Shown here in pieces: positions 5,981-6,115 of a DNA stretch of 6,115 bases. The notes beneath the pieces are model-generated. The model had not been told where the DNA came from. It ran no database searches and worked only from the letters and a program-made list of their open reading frames with translations. Position numbers and translations under genes: made by a program. Source of the DNA: Streptosporangiaceae bacterium (lineage in GTDB: Bacteria > Actinomycetota > Actinomycetes > Streptosporangiales > Streptosporangiaceae); assembly GCA_030038715.1 (NCBI GenBank), contig JASHSO010000131.1, positions 1 to 6,115 on the forward strand. The letters run 5' to 3'. Position 1 is the first letter of the stretch, and each line of letters begins with the position of its first letter.

Positions 5981-6115
5981 CTGGCACCCACCGAAGCTGC
6001 CGCTGCGGGCACGGTGTTCATGTCGTCCACGGCGACGGTCCCGCGTCGTCGCTGCCACTTCCTGCGCAGCTGATGCCGGACGACGCCGAACCCGGCGCGG
6101 CCAGCCTCGGCGGCA
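5977..6115 (-). CDS. C-terminal end of an unidentified gene (partial)
   Basis: On the minus strand an open frame enters from the window edge and runs 45 codons to TGA at 5977-5979, which overlaps the ATG of the aminotransferase as ATGA. About 80% of its third codon positions are G or C, against roughly 62% in the aminotransferase frame over the same bases, so this is the more likely coding frame here. The visible tail is basic (VVRHQLRRKWQRRRG) and then ends in an Ala-rich, disordered-looking stretch (VPAAAASVGAR). No family can be recognised from it. The four-base overlap suggests translational coupling, and hence that this is an earlier gene of the same operon. In such clusters the gene could be a transferase or another sugar enzyme, but nothing visible decides this. 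Confidence 0.7.
   Translation of the reverse strand, partial: AAEAGRAGFGVVRHQLRRKWQRRRGTVAVDDMNTVPAAAASVGAR

Noticed and set aside
5027..6073. A long plus-strand open frame (348 codons) opposite the aminotransferase
   Set aside because: It lies wholly over a gene with intact family motifs on the other strand. Its translation is rich in Cys, His and Arg with no recognisable domain, as expected for an antisense shadow in high-GC DNA.

Overview
The window comes from a high-GC actinobacterium. Evidence: strong G/C preference at third codon positions, GTG and ATG starts, and Arg/Ala-rich membrane anchors followed by Ser/Thr/Pro linkers. Genus cannot be decided from the sequence alone. The content is part of a cell-surface or exopolysaccharide gene cluster, with nucleotide-sugar enzymes next to two membrane-anchored, extracytoplasmic right-handed beta-helix proteins.

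Layout. Plus strand, left half: the 3' part of a nucleotide-sugar 6-dehydrogenase (1-743), then after 12 bases a non-hydrolysing UDP-GlcNAc 2-epimerase family gene (756-1883). A 236-base, comparatively AT-rich intergenic region (1884-2119) holds candidate promoters and an imperfect 20-bp direct repeat at a 40-bp period. Next is an anchored protein with an FN3 domain and a beta-helix (2120-3706). Minus strand, read from the right edge: the last 45 codons of an unidentified gene (5977-6115) overlap by ATGA a DegT/DnrJ/EryC1/StrS sugar aminotransferase (4871-5980). After 8 bases comes a second anchored beta-helix protein (3786-4862). The two transcription units converge on a strong 17-bp hairpin (3739-3775), probably a two-way terminator.

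How the genes may work together: dehydrogenase, 2-epimerase and aminotransferase are three of the five enzyme types that make UDP-2,3-diacetamido-2,3-dideoxy-mannuronic acid (WbpA, WbpI and WbpE types). The dehydrogenase plus epimerase alone could instead make UDP-ManNAcA. The oxidoreductase and N-acetyltransferase of the longer route are not in the window. The two beta-helix proteins look like distant paralogues and could bind or process the resulting glycan outside the membrane. That role is inferred from fold and neighbourhood.

The most notable points are the tail-to-tail paralogous beta-helix pair, one member of which appears to be in an operon with the sugar aminotransferase, and the repeat/promoter arrangement before the FN3 protein. 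I see no RNA genes, CRISPR arrays, insertion sequences or phage genes.
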